Below are positions 8,150 through 14,578 of a DNA stretch of 14,786 nt, one piece after another. Origin of the DNA: JAAGZL01 sp964628835 (GTDB taxonomy: Bacteria > Pseudomonadota > Gammaproteobacteria > Chromatiales > Chromatiaceae). Location of the stretch: assembly GCA_964628835.1 (NCBI GenBank), contig CAZVME010000083.1, forward strand, positions 1-14,786, in the 5' to 3' direction. Position numbers and translations under genes: made by a program. Position 1 is the first letter of the stretch. Each line of letters starts with the position of its first letter. The notes beneath the pieces are model-generated. The model saw only the letters and a program-made list of their open reading frames with translations, did no database searches and had not been told where the DNA came from.

Positions 8150-9205
8150 GTGTTTTGGGTAATTCTACTTGCTTTTCTTACAACTTTTGCGCTTACCTGG
8201 TTGATACTGGTTTTTACCAAAAATATTGGCTTTCTTGATAGGCCGACCAAGCGCAGTTCTCATATTACACCCACACCACATGGTGGTGGCTTATCTTTTG
8301 TTATCACATTTCTGACAGCTCTGGGGTTGTCCTATATATTTTTTGATGATGGTGCAAAACCTGAGCCAGCAATATTGTTTACATTCTTATTTGGCGGCTC
8401 CTTGGTTGCGATAGTTGGATTATTGGATGATCGCAGTAATCTTCCGGTTAGCTGGAGACTTCTCTCACATGCTCTTGCGGCACTGGTAGTTTCTATTATG
8501 GTTGGGATACCGACTATTCCCCTGGGTATCTGGAACCTTGATCTTGGTTGGTGGGGGTTACCGCTAATAGTATTGGCCATTGTCTGGGTTGAAAATCTGT
8601 TCAATTTCATGGATGGGATTGATGGCATTGCCGGTGTTGAGGTGTTAACTGTTGCGGGAGGAGCCATACTTATCTTACTGACTGAGTCCCAGGGCAGCTT
8701 TTCAATTTTCTGGATGCTTATTCTGATTGCTGGAGTTGCCGGGTTTATGCTTTGGAACTGGTCACCTGCACGTATCTTTATGGGTAATACTGCAAGCGTG
8801 TTTTTGGGTTTTTCGCTGGCAGCATTCGCGGTTATAACCTCACTTGAAGGGAGCGCCAATATTTGGACATGGCTGATCCTGTTGGGTGTCTTCTTTGTAG
8901 ATGCTACATTTACTCTGCTACGTCGCATGCAGCGACGGGAACGTTGGTATCTGGCGCATCGCTCACATGCCTATCAGAAAATAAGTCAGCAGCTGGCATC
9001 TGACAGTAATCAGCCCACGGAACAGGCCAGGGCAAGAGCACATCGACTGGTCTGTTATGGGGTGATAGGGATAAATGTTTTCTGGTTGTTACCCTGGGCA
9101 TGGTTGAGCGTCTTGTATCCGGGACTTGGGTTGCCGTTTTCAGTGACTGCGCTTCTTCCACTGGTGATGGTTACGGCTAGCGTAAGGGCAGGAGAAACAA
9201 GATAA
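8150..9205 (+). CDS. WecA/WbpL-like undecaprenyl-phosphate sugar-1-phosphate transferase
   Basis: A 351-residue polytopic membrane protein of the PNPT family (MraY/WecA/WbpL). Members join an N-acetyl-amino-sugar phosphate to undecaprenyl phosphate at the cytoplasmic face, the first step of O-antigen-type glycans. Diagnostic motifs: RPTKRSSHITPTPHGGG (31-47), the substrate-binding pair LLDD (91-94), NLFNFMDGIDGIAG (149-162), VDATFTLLRR (250-259) and AHRSHAYQ (269-276). The WbpL subgroup is suggested by the long family-like N-terminus and the SHAYQ motif. The oddity is FMGNTAS (210-216): the family has FMGDxGS, so the normally invariant catalytic Asp is Asn213 and the Gly is Ala. GTG start at 8150 with AGGA 7 nt upstream. 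It follows the GT-C gene after 111 nt. Confidence 0.9.
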   Translation: MFWVILLAFLTTFALTWLILVFTKNIGFLDRPTKRSSHITPTPHGGGLSFVITFLTALGLSYIFFDDGAKPEPAILFTFLFGGSLVAIVGLLDDRSNLPVSWRLLSHALAALVVSIMVGIPTIPLGIWNLDLGWWGLPLIVLAIVWVENLFNFMDGIDGIAGVEVLTVAGGAILILLTESQGSFSIFWMLILIAGVAGFMLWNWSPARIFMGNTASVFLGFSLAAFAVITSLEGSANIWTWLILLGVFFVDATFTLLRRMQRRERWYLAHRSHAYQKISQQLASDSNQPTEQARARAHRLVCYGVIGINVFWLLPWAWLSVLYPGLGLPFSVTALLPLVMVTASVRAGETR

Positions 9206-9231
9206 AATAACGACTGCCTAGGCACTACGTT

Positions 9232-9255
9232 TCTCCCGGTCTGGCCGGGATGAGA
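9232..9255 (+). terminator. GC-rich hairpin after the WbpL-like gene
   Basis: TCTC then CCGG, loop TCTGG, then CCGG, a three-base bulge, and GAGA: an imperfect 8-bp stem starting 27 nt after the stop codon. Only a short TTT follows a few bases later, so termination is weak or uncertain. A perfect 10-bp palindrome TGCCTAGGCA lies just before it at 9215-9224. Confidence 0.35.
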
Positions 9256-9326
9256 AGATTTAACAATACTACAGTCTACCCTGCACCCAAATCGTTAAGG
9301 CTGCACATGGATATTAAAATCAGGTT

Positions 9327-10358
9327 ATGATCAGGAAAAACACCACTACACTGTTCTATTGCTTTCTGCTTTGGGCGACAGCCACTCCAGGATTTGGAAT
9401 AGAAGATCGGGACATTACGGTAAGGCGGCACTCAGGTAACCCCCTAATTACGTTCAGTTCATCAGTTTCACTTGGTAATAATATCAACGGACCAACAGTA
9501 ATAAAGTCCCCACCTTGGCTAAAGTCGCCACTGGGCAAGTACTACATGTATTTCGCCCATCACCATGGCAAGTTTATACGCCTTGCCCATGCTAATGCCC
9601 TGAAAGGGCCATGGATAATCCATGAACCCGGCACACTGACACTCGAACAGGCGAAAGCATTCCAGAGCCATATCGCCTCACCTGACGTGCATGTTGACGC
9701 AGAGAAAAAGCAAATACGCATGTATTTCCATGCGCGTACAAAAAGTAAAAACAAGCAGCGAACCGGAGTGGCCGTTTCGAGGGATGGAGTGACTTTTAAC
9801 GTTTCCGCTGAAATCCTCGGCGCGGCCTATTTTAGAGTCTTCCGATGGGGCGGATACTTCTATGCTATTGATGGGCATGGTAGATTGAATCGATCGAGTT
9901 ATCCGGACAGAGATTGGCACAAGAGAGGCGGGAAATTACTCTCCCATGTAACTGTTGATGATGCCTACGGCCGACGAACAAATGTGCGTATTCGGCATTC
10001 CTCCGTCCTGGTAAATAATAATACACTCTATCTGTTTTATACCCGAAAGGAAGACGCTCCCGAGCGTATTTACGTTTCAACAGTTGCACTTTCTGATGAC
10101 TGGAACCAGTGGACGGCCTCAAAACCTGTTGAAGTTATCCGGCCACAAACAGTCTATGAAGGAATCCAGTATCCAGTTTCACCTTCGAAGAAGGGGAAGG
10201 CAATAAAAGTCCACCAATTACGCGACCCTTATGTCTTCCAAGAAAATGGCTTGCTCCACCTGTTTTACACTATCTCTGGTGAAATGGGGATTGCTATGGC
10301 TGAGATTGCGATCAATGACAGAGGCGGGCAATCTGCGACCAAAGCGACTGGCGACTGA
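9327..10358 (+). CDS. Secreted five-bladed beta-propeller glycosidase-like protein
   Basis: 343 residues with an N-terminal signal peptide (hydrophobic residues 8-19, cleavage near PGFG at 24), so exported. The mature part has repeated blade motifs of the GH43/GH32/GH130 propeller fold: NGPTVIKSP (54-62), GKYYMYFAHHHGKFIRLAHA (70-89), ASPDVHVDAEKKQIRMYFHA (117-136), HSSVLVNNNTLYLFYTR (224-240) and LRDPYVFQENGLLHLFYT (298-315). The acidic residues in SPD (Asp120) and RDP (Asp300) sit where such propellers place catalytic or substrate-fixing acids, but the activity cannot be assigned. The ATG at 9327 has only a close AGG upstream. It is the last gene of the + strand glycan block, 121 nt after the WbpL-like gene. 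It could hydrolyse or bind the locus glycan. Confidence 0.7.
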   Translation: MIRKNTTTLFYCFLLWATATPGFGIEDRDITVRRHSGNPLITFSSSVSLGNNINGPTVIKSPPWLKSPLGKYYMYFAHHHGKFIRLAHANALKGPWIIHEPGTLTLEQAKAFQSHIASPDVHVDAEKKQIRMYFHARTKSKNKQRTGVAVSRDGVTFNVSAEILGAAYFRVFRWGGYFYAIDGHGRLNRSSYPDRDWHKRGGKLLSHVTVDDAYGRRTNVRIRHSSVLVNNNTLYLFYTRKEDAPERIYVSTVALSDDWNQWTASKPVEVIRPQTVYEGIQYPVSPSKKGKAIKVHQLRDPYVFQENGLLHLFYTISGEMGIAMAEIAINDRGGQSATKATGD

Positions 10359-10463
10359 ATGACGAGTCAAGTCCAGGCTGCTGATTATTTTATCCCCGCT
10401 TTAATGCAATACTAACCAATTAAGCAATAAGATCACCGCCCATAACGCACGCGACAATCTCCC

Positions 10464-11411
10464 TTATCTTTTGTCGTTGCATACCGCCGCAGCCAAACCC
10501 TGCTCCAGGCTTTGTGGTGGCTGCCAGTCCAGCAGGCATCTTGCCTTGCCGGGGTTGATTTGCAGATCGCCATGCAGTCGCTGGATAGTCGGGGCCTGAC
10601 TTGGCAATAAAGCTGCAAGCCTCCAGAATATTGGTGGCATGGTGAATAGTCTTTCACTTTTCCCCATGGCTCTGCGCAAACCAGCAATCAGGTCTCCGAC
10701 GGATGCATCCTCACCATCGCTAATTAAAAACAACTGATTCGCAGCATGCGGGTGTCTCACACTGCATACAAGAAAATCGACTAGGTTGGCCACAGAAATA
10801 AAGCTTCTTAGATTATCCATGCGCGCAAAGGGTAGAGGTAAGGGCGAGCTAGCTAACTTTATCAGGCGGGTAAAATTGCCAGGAGCACTTGCACCATATA
10901 CAAGTGGGGGCCTGATAATCACCAGGTCCATGCATGAGCCAGAACATAACTGCTGTAACTCCTGCTCTGCACCATACTTAGATACAGCATATAATGTTTC
11001 TGGACTTGGGGCATCTTCCTCATTGAGTGGTCTGCGGCTAACGGAACCATTGACACCTATGCTACTGACGAATACAAAGCGTTTAATTCCAGACTCGATT
11101 GCCTGGCGAGCCAGTTCGATAGTTGTGCCGATATTGACCTTCTGATAGAGACCGTATGGCTCATCCCGGCCTTCTTTAAGTATATGAACGTGGCCTGCCA
11201 AATGCACAATAGCATCAGTTCCTGTAAGTGCAGGAGCCCAGTCTATGGACTTAACCAAGTTGCCTGTTTCAAAAACTGATACTAACTCCGGTGTGGTTTT
11301 CGGTAGCTGCCGATATGTTGCAACTACCTCATATATACGCTTATTTAAAAGGGCATTGATCAATGCGGACCCAATAAAACCGTTGGCGCCTGTAACCATG
11401 ATTTTTAGCAT
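10464..11411 (-). CDS. NAD-dependent epimerase/reductase, extended SDR (WbpV-like)
   Basis: About 315 residues. The N-terminal Rossmann motif is VTGANGFIGSAL (residues 6-17), followed by VHLAGHVHIL, then VSSIGVNG, and the catalytic YAVSK with Tyr141 and Lys145. NFTRLIKLASSPLPLPFA and the following RSFISVANLVDFLVCSV match the sugar-nucleotide epimerase group to which Pseudomonas WbpV belongs. That group acts on UDP-N-acetyl-hexosamine or its 4-keto-6-deoxy derivative to supply the sugar used by WbpL. The start at 11411 gives the family-like MLKIMVTG; an ATG at 11423 and a TTG at 11438 (which would overlap the upstream glycosyltransferase gene) are alternatives, and none has a good Shine-Dalgarno. 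It is the last gene of the minus-strand operon. Exact substrate not determined. Confidence 0.88.
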   Translation of the reverse strand: MLKIMVTGANGFIGSALINALLNKRIYEVVATYRQLPKTTPELVSVFETGNLVKSIDWAPALTGTDAIVHLAGHVHILKEGRDEPYGLYQKVNIGTTIELARQAIESGIKRFVFVSSIGVNGSVSRRPLNEEDAPSPETLYAVSKYGAEQELQQLCSGSCMDLVIIRPPLVYGASAPGNFTRLIKLASSPLPLPFARMDNLRSFISVANLVDFLVCSVRHPHAANQLFLISDGEDASVGDLIAGLRRAMGKSERLFTMPPIFWRLAALLPSQAPTIQRLHGDLQINPGKARCLLDWQPPQSLEQGLAAAVCNDKR

Positions 11412-11430
11412 CGATTGCTGCATATGCAGG

Positions 11431-12222
11431 TTATTCAAATCCTAAACGTGCCGCAAGTCCCGGAAAGGAATGCCTCAACACTCTACTTGTTGCATACCAG
11501 GAAAAATAATAAAGACTGACTGGTACAGACATGCCTTCATATTTCCTAAATAAACACCAGGTAAATAAAGCTGCAGACATTTTATTTGCAGACATTGACT
11601 CATCATGAATTCTATAACGGGCAAGGCACTGTTTCAGGCCATATGCCTTCTCGGAACGCTTAAGTAGTCGTAGCCACAGCCCAAGGTCCTGACGCTTTCC
11701 AATTAAGGGCATTTCTACTTTTCCTAGACACATAGTATCGTAAATTACAGTCAGGCAACCGATATGTTTCTTGGTTAACAAAAGTTTACGATTAATAAAT
11801 GGAGGAGCATATGCGCATGAAAGAGTCGACCCATCCGAGTCTATTTTTTCGTATCCGGTATAGGTAAAGGCGTAATTATTTGTACTCATGCAAGTAATTT
11901 GCTTCTGCAGCTTTTCTGGTAGCCAACAATCATCTGCATCGAGAAATCCTATATAACGCCCGCATGCCGCAGAAATACCCAGATTTCGCGCTTTGGCGGC
12001 TCCCACAGACTGGGCAGAATCGATCACCTTAATTCGCGTATCTTTTTCAGCATAGCTGGTAGCAATGCTTAGAGATCTATCACTGGAGTTATCGTTTATT
12101 ATCAGCATTTCCCAATAAGGGTAAGTCTGATCCAGCACAGACTCGATAGCATCGGCAAGAAAACGCTGGCCATCACGGACTGGGGTAATGATAGAGACAA
12201 AATTTTCATTACTAAGTGGCAT
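11431..12222 (-). CDS. Family 2 glycosyltransferase (GT-A fold)
   Basis: 263 residues. The GT2 core is complete: VSIITPVRDGQRFLADAIES (9-28) at the N-terminus, IINDNSSDRS (41-50) for the nucleotide-binding acid, AAKARNLGI and GRYIGFLDADDCW (88-100), which carries the DxD metal motif at 95-97. RQDLGLWLRLLK stands where many members have EDxxLWLRL, so the first acid of that motif is Gln. It adds a sugar from a nucleotide donor to a growing glycan on the cytoplasmic face; the sugar is unknown. The ATG at 12222 has GGAG five bases upstream. It starts 26 nt after the upstream membrane-protein gene and ends 19 nt before the chosen SDR start, so it is clearly operonic. Confidence 0.92.
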   Translation of the reverse strand: MPLSNENFVSIITPVRDGQRFLADAIESVLDQTYPYWEMLIINDNSSDRSLSIATSYAEKDTRIKVIDSAQSVGAAKARNLGISAACGRYIGFLDADDCWLPEKLQKQITCMSTNNYAFTYTGYEKIDSDGSTLSCAYAPPFINRKLLLTKKHIGCLTVIYDTMCLGKVEMPLIGKRQDLGLWLRLLKRSEKAYGLKQCLARYRIHDESMSANKMSAALFTWCLFRKYEGMSVPVSLYYFSWYATSRVLRHSFPGLAARLGFE

Positions 12223-12248
12223 ACTATCTCCACGAGATGGATTGTCGG

Positions 12249-12965
12249 TTATTCGGATATGAGTTTACCTGACCTCAGTTCTTCTCTTTGGAATAATCCT
12301 ACACGTAATCTTGAGTACTCCTGAAACAACCTGCGTCCTACCAACATGACTAGCAGTAACACAACAGTCACTGTTGAGTCCTGTAATATAACCAGTGTCA
12401 GTATTGACATGAAATAGAGTTGAAAAAGTAATTGCGAGATAAACCGGTAACGAGCAGCGTTTGTGGTTATGCCGAATAGTTGGTAGATTCTATCTTGAAC
12501 CTCATGCCGAACTAACGGTGACGGTAAACGGCTTATGATAAGTAAAAAAACGATTATCAACAGCGCAGACAAATCCACAAAACCAATAATTACGATAAAA
12601 ACGAACATCACCATAACAGCAGACGATATCTTGGTGGTTATCAATGCCATTTTATCCGCATCCGCATCCGCATCCGCATCCAGAATTTCTGGATGTAGAT
12701 TATGCGCCCTGTGTCGGGCCAGGACATCTAGCAGTTTAGCTGTGAATAACATAATAAGGGTTAGTATTATTATGGATACCAATAAATGCGTGATGCCTAG
12801 CCCGGATTGCAACCAGAAGTCAGGAAGTATTTCAGGCTTCATTAGAACAAACACTGCTTTAACCGGCAGAATCATTGAAGCGGTTTCGAGAATCCTCGAA
12901 CCCGCACTAAGCAGAGAAACAAGCAACCACTCTCCCTTAATTGGCCAGTGTTTGTCAGTTGGCAT
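12249..12965 (-). CDS. Six-helix membrane protein with Asp-Ala repeat, ABC-exporter-TMD-like
   Basis: 238 residues with about six hydrophobic segments in three pairs (roughly 12-48, 57-85, 113-146 and 176-212). The opening EWLLVSLLSAGSRILETASM and the long loop after the second helix recall the membrane half of type I ABC exporters, but no ATP-binding domain follows; this resemblance is an impression, not a motif match. The first loop contains DADADADAD, encoded by a hexanucleotide repeat. The start at 12965 is chosen over an in-frame start at 13049 because GAGGG lies six bases upstream and the ATG then overlaps the stop of the preceding DYLWL gene by 11 nt. It could take part in moving lipid-linked glycan, or serve as a membrane partner of the DYLWL protein. 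Function is unknown. Confidence 0.6.
   Translation of the reverse strand: MPTDKHWPIKGEWLLVSLLSAGSRILETASMILPVKAVFVLMKPEILPDFWLQSGLGITHLLVSIIILTLIMLFTAKLLDVLARHRAHNLHPEILDADADADADKMALITTKISSAVMVMFVFIVIIGFVDLSALLIIVFLLIISRLPSPLVRHEVQDRIYQLFGITTNAARYRFISQLLFQLYFMSILTLVILQDSTVTVVLLLVMLVGRRLFQEYSRLRVGLFQREELRSGKLISE
12654..12681. repeat. Hexanucleotide tandem repeat (ATCCGC)4.7
   Basis: Four full copies of ATCCGC plus ATCC. On the coding (minus) strand it specifies alternating Asp and Ala in a cytoplasmic-type loop of the membrane protein. The unit is a multiple of three, so copy-number change would alter loop length without breaking the frame. Confidence 0.9.
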
Positions 12966-13443
12966 GCAACACCCTCGCAACCCGGTAAAAAATATAACGT
13001 TTCGTTTTAGATACCCATGTATTAGCCAGCCTTGACTTGTAAATTGCATACATCATATTTTTCAAGACAAATTTAAACACCAGTATTCGCCTTATAATAA
13101 CATTCTTTGGCAACCCGGCATGTTCAAGTTGCTCATCCTGAGAGTAATCAATAGTGCAGACTTCATCCAATAGTTGCATTTTCTTAAAGGGGTTTTCCGT
13201 CTCCTGAATTTTTGAATAATCCAGATCGCTGAAAATCACACCGTACCTGTTGTTTAACCACAGGTAATCTGTTGCAGAAACACGGAGAAAGTCTTCTACC
13301 TCTTTACGCAATTGAAGACTATTCTTTAGTTTCCATTCTATTGGCATTTTATTGTAATTATTGATGGTCAACTGTATTAATGCCCTTGTCGAAACAAATG
13401 GAAACAGACCATTAGGCTGGATTGCAAATCTGGACAACTGCAA
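12955..13443 (-). CDS. DYLWL-family protein, copy A (unrecognised family)
   Basis: 162 residues from a TTG that immediately follows the stop of the sulfotransferase gene. The N-terminus is uncertain, because no Shine-Dalgarno is well placed and the first in-frame ATG is at residue 33. The conserved core is DYLWLNNRYGVIFSDLDY (60-77), shared with copy B at 14159-14572. An acidic middle (DEVCTIDYSQDEQLE) and a hydrophobic/basic C-terminal segment (IIRRILVFKFVLKNMMYAIY) follow, suggesting peripheral or single-span membrane attachment. I do not recognise the family and assign no function. Both copies lie directly downstream of a sulfotransferase-like gene, so they probably work with that enzyme. 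The stop overlaps the next gene by 11 nt. Confidence 0.7.
   Translation of the reverse strand: MQLSRFAIQPNGLFPFVSTRALIQLTINNYNKMPIEWKLKNSLQLRKEVEDFLRVSATDYLWLNNRYGVIFSDLDYSKIQETENPFKKMQLLDEVCTIDYSQDEQLEHAGLPKNVIIRRILVFKFVLKNMMYAIYKSRLANTWVSKTKRYIFYRVARVLHAN
12972..12976 (-). promoter_or_regulatory. Ribosome binding site deciding the membrane-protein start
   Basis: GAGGG on the minus strand, six bases before ATG 12965, inside the last codons of the upstream DYLWL gene. This supports coupled translation and the shorter 238-residue product. Confidence 0.55.
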
Positions 13444-14122
13444 TTAATGCAGAAGCGCTCCCGGTGGCGAGGTATTATAAAATCTGTTGGCCTCACCATT
13501 TAACAGATCAAGCGCCTGCGGAATATTGTTTCCCAGGAAGTCACACAGTGCATCACCATCTCTCAGCTGCTGCGGCTCAAAAGGATACACTTCAACCTTA
13601 CCTGGAAATTCACATTCATAATATTCGATAACTGCCTTGATTGGGCGAACACAAATGGGAGGTGCTATCCTACCTATACGTATATGCTGTGATAATCTCG
13701 ACCTGTAGTCAGATACCGCCAGCTTCTAATATATGCAATAACGGAGATATGATCAAAGTGCGGGGCTAATAGTTCAGATATTGCGTGTTTGGAGATGGTT
13801 GAAAAATCATGGAATAGTGTTTCTGCTGATAGTAGAACCGTATGTGGCTGATGCCTCCGCAGATCAACCAGGAAACAATTCCAGAATAACTTGAAACTGT
13901 AATTGTATAAGTATGTATTGTTTAAGAAAATTGTTTGCTGGGGTATGGCAAACTTTTTCAGATGAACAAATCCCGCAGGGATTAATAAATGATTTGCGGT
14001 AACTGACCTTCTGACCGGATAAAAAACCCCCGGTCAAGCAATGCAGTGTGATGGCTGGCCATGAAGTTCTGGATAGAGGTGGTTCCAGTTTTAGGGCTGC
14101 CGATGTGAAGAATAAGGTGCAA
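13444..14122 (-). pseudogene. Sulfotransferase, two frameshifts (broken or sequencing error)
   Basis: A PAPS-dependent sulfotransferase-fold protein readable across three frames. It opens at TTG 14122 (AGGA eight bases upstream) with HLILHIGSPKTGTTSIQNF, the 5'-phosphosulfate-binding P-loop. At the G5T6 run (14021-14031) the frame changes and continues YPVRRSVTANHLLIPAGF and on to VLLSAETLFHDF and HFDHISVIAYIRS. At about 13716-13726 it changes again to VSDYRSRLSQHIRIG and ends DGDALCDFLGNNIPQALDLL and SPPGALLH. One base restored at each point would make 681 nt, exactly 226 codons plus stop, so the decay looks recent or artefactual. The second break falls inside the 3'-phosphate-binding motif (Arg...Ser). 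If real, neither fragment could be active. Likely original role: sulfation of the locus glycan or lipid (inference). Confidence 0.75.
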
Positions 14123-14158
14123 AATCAATTTCCTAATGTAAATAATAAGCCTGGCAAC

Positions 14159-14572
14159 TTATCGTCTCGACCCCATAAGCATGGGATGCATACTCCTAAT
14201 ATAGGTAAAATAAATACGCTGAATCCGCAGCCTAAGAATAAAGATCAAGTAATAATAATAAAATACCAAACCTCTCTTCTGATACCATCTAATTTCAAGA
14301 GTGACCTCTTCCAGGTTGGAAAAATCAATGATGTCATCCAGTTTAACCGAAACAGAATGCTTGTCTTCTAATGTCAAATCAGGATCAATAAGCTCATAAT
14401 CCAAATCAGTAAATGTAACGCCATACTTATCACGTAACCAGAGATAATCCACTGCAGATTTGATTAAACGATGTTTAGCCTCAGGTAGTATTCCAGCTTT
14501 ACCACCTGACCCTGGTTTAAGTCTATTTCGATAACTCCGTGTAAGCCGCGCCAGAAGCATGCGGGTTTCCAT
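14159..14572 (-). CDS. DYLWL-family protein, copy B (unrecognised family)
   Basis: 137 residues, paralogous to the protein at 12955-13443. The shared core is DYLWLRDKYGVTFTDLDY (residues 42-59). The basic N-terminus (METRMLLARLTRSYRNRLKP) and an acidic middle (LIDPDLTLEDKH) are followed by a hydrophobic, Tyr-rich stretch, GLVFYYYYLIFILRLRIQR, that could span or enter the membrane. Outside the core the two copies have diverged strongly in sequence but keep the same order of features. The ATG is 6 nt after the stop of the upstream sulfotransferase-like gene and the stop is 36 nt before the next sulfotransferase start, so the four genes form a repeated pair. AAGGA lies about 13 nt upstream, rather far. 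No function can be assigned. Confidence 0.75.
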   Translation of the reverse strand: METRMLLARLTRSYRNRLKPGSGGKAGILPEAKHRLIKSAVDYLWLRDKYGVTFTDLDYELIDPDLTLEDKHSVSVKLDDIIDFSNLEEVTLEIRWYQKRGLVFYYYYLIFILRLRIQRIYFTYIRSMHPMLMGSRR

Positions 14573-14578
14573 TGATGG

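Noticed and set aside
10446..10476. Inverted repeat CGACAA/TTGTCG at the end of the SDR gene
   Set aside because: Six-bp arms with a loop above 10 nt and no T-run; too weak for a terminator of either convergent operon.
12535..13035. Plus-strand 166-codon frame with a Ser-Ala ladder
   Set aside because: It is the antisense shadow of the membrane-protein gene; the ladder comes from the hexanucleotide repeat, and the minus strand has better start, overlap and helix pattern.
14048..14371. Plus-strand 107-codon frame
   Set aside because: It is antisense to the sulfotransferase P-loop and DYLWL copy B, both of which have clear paralogues or motifs.
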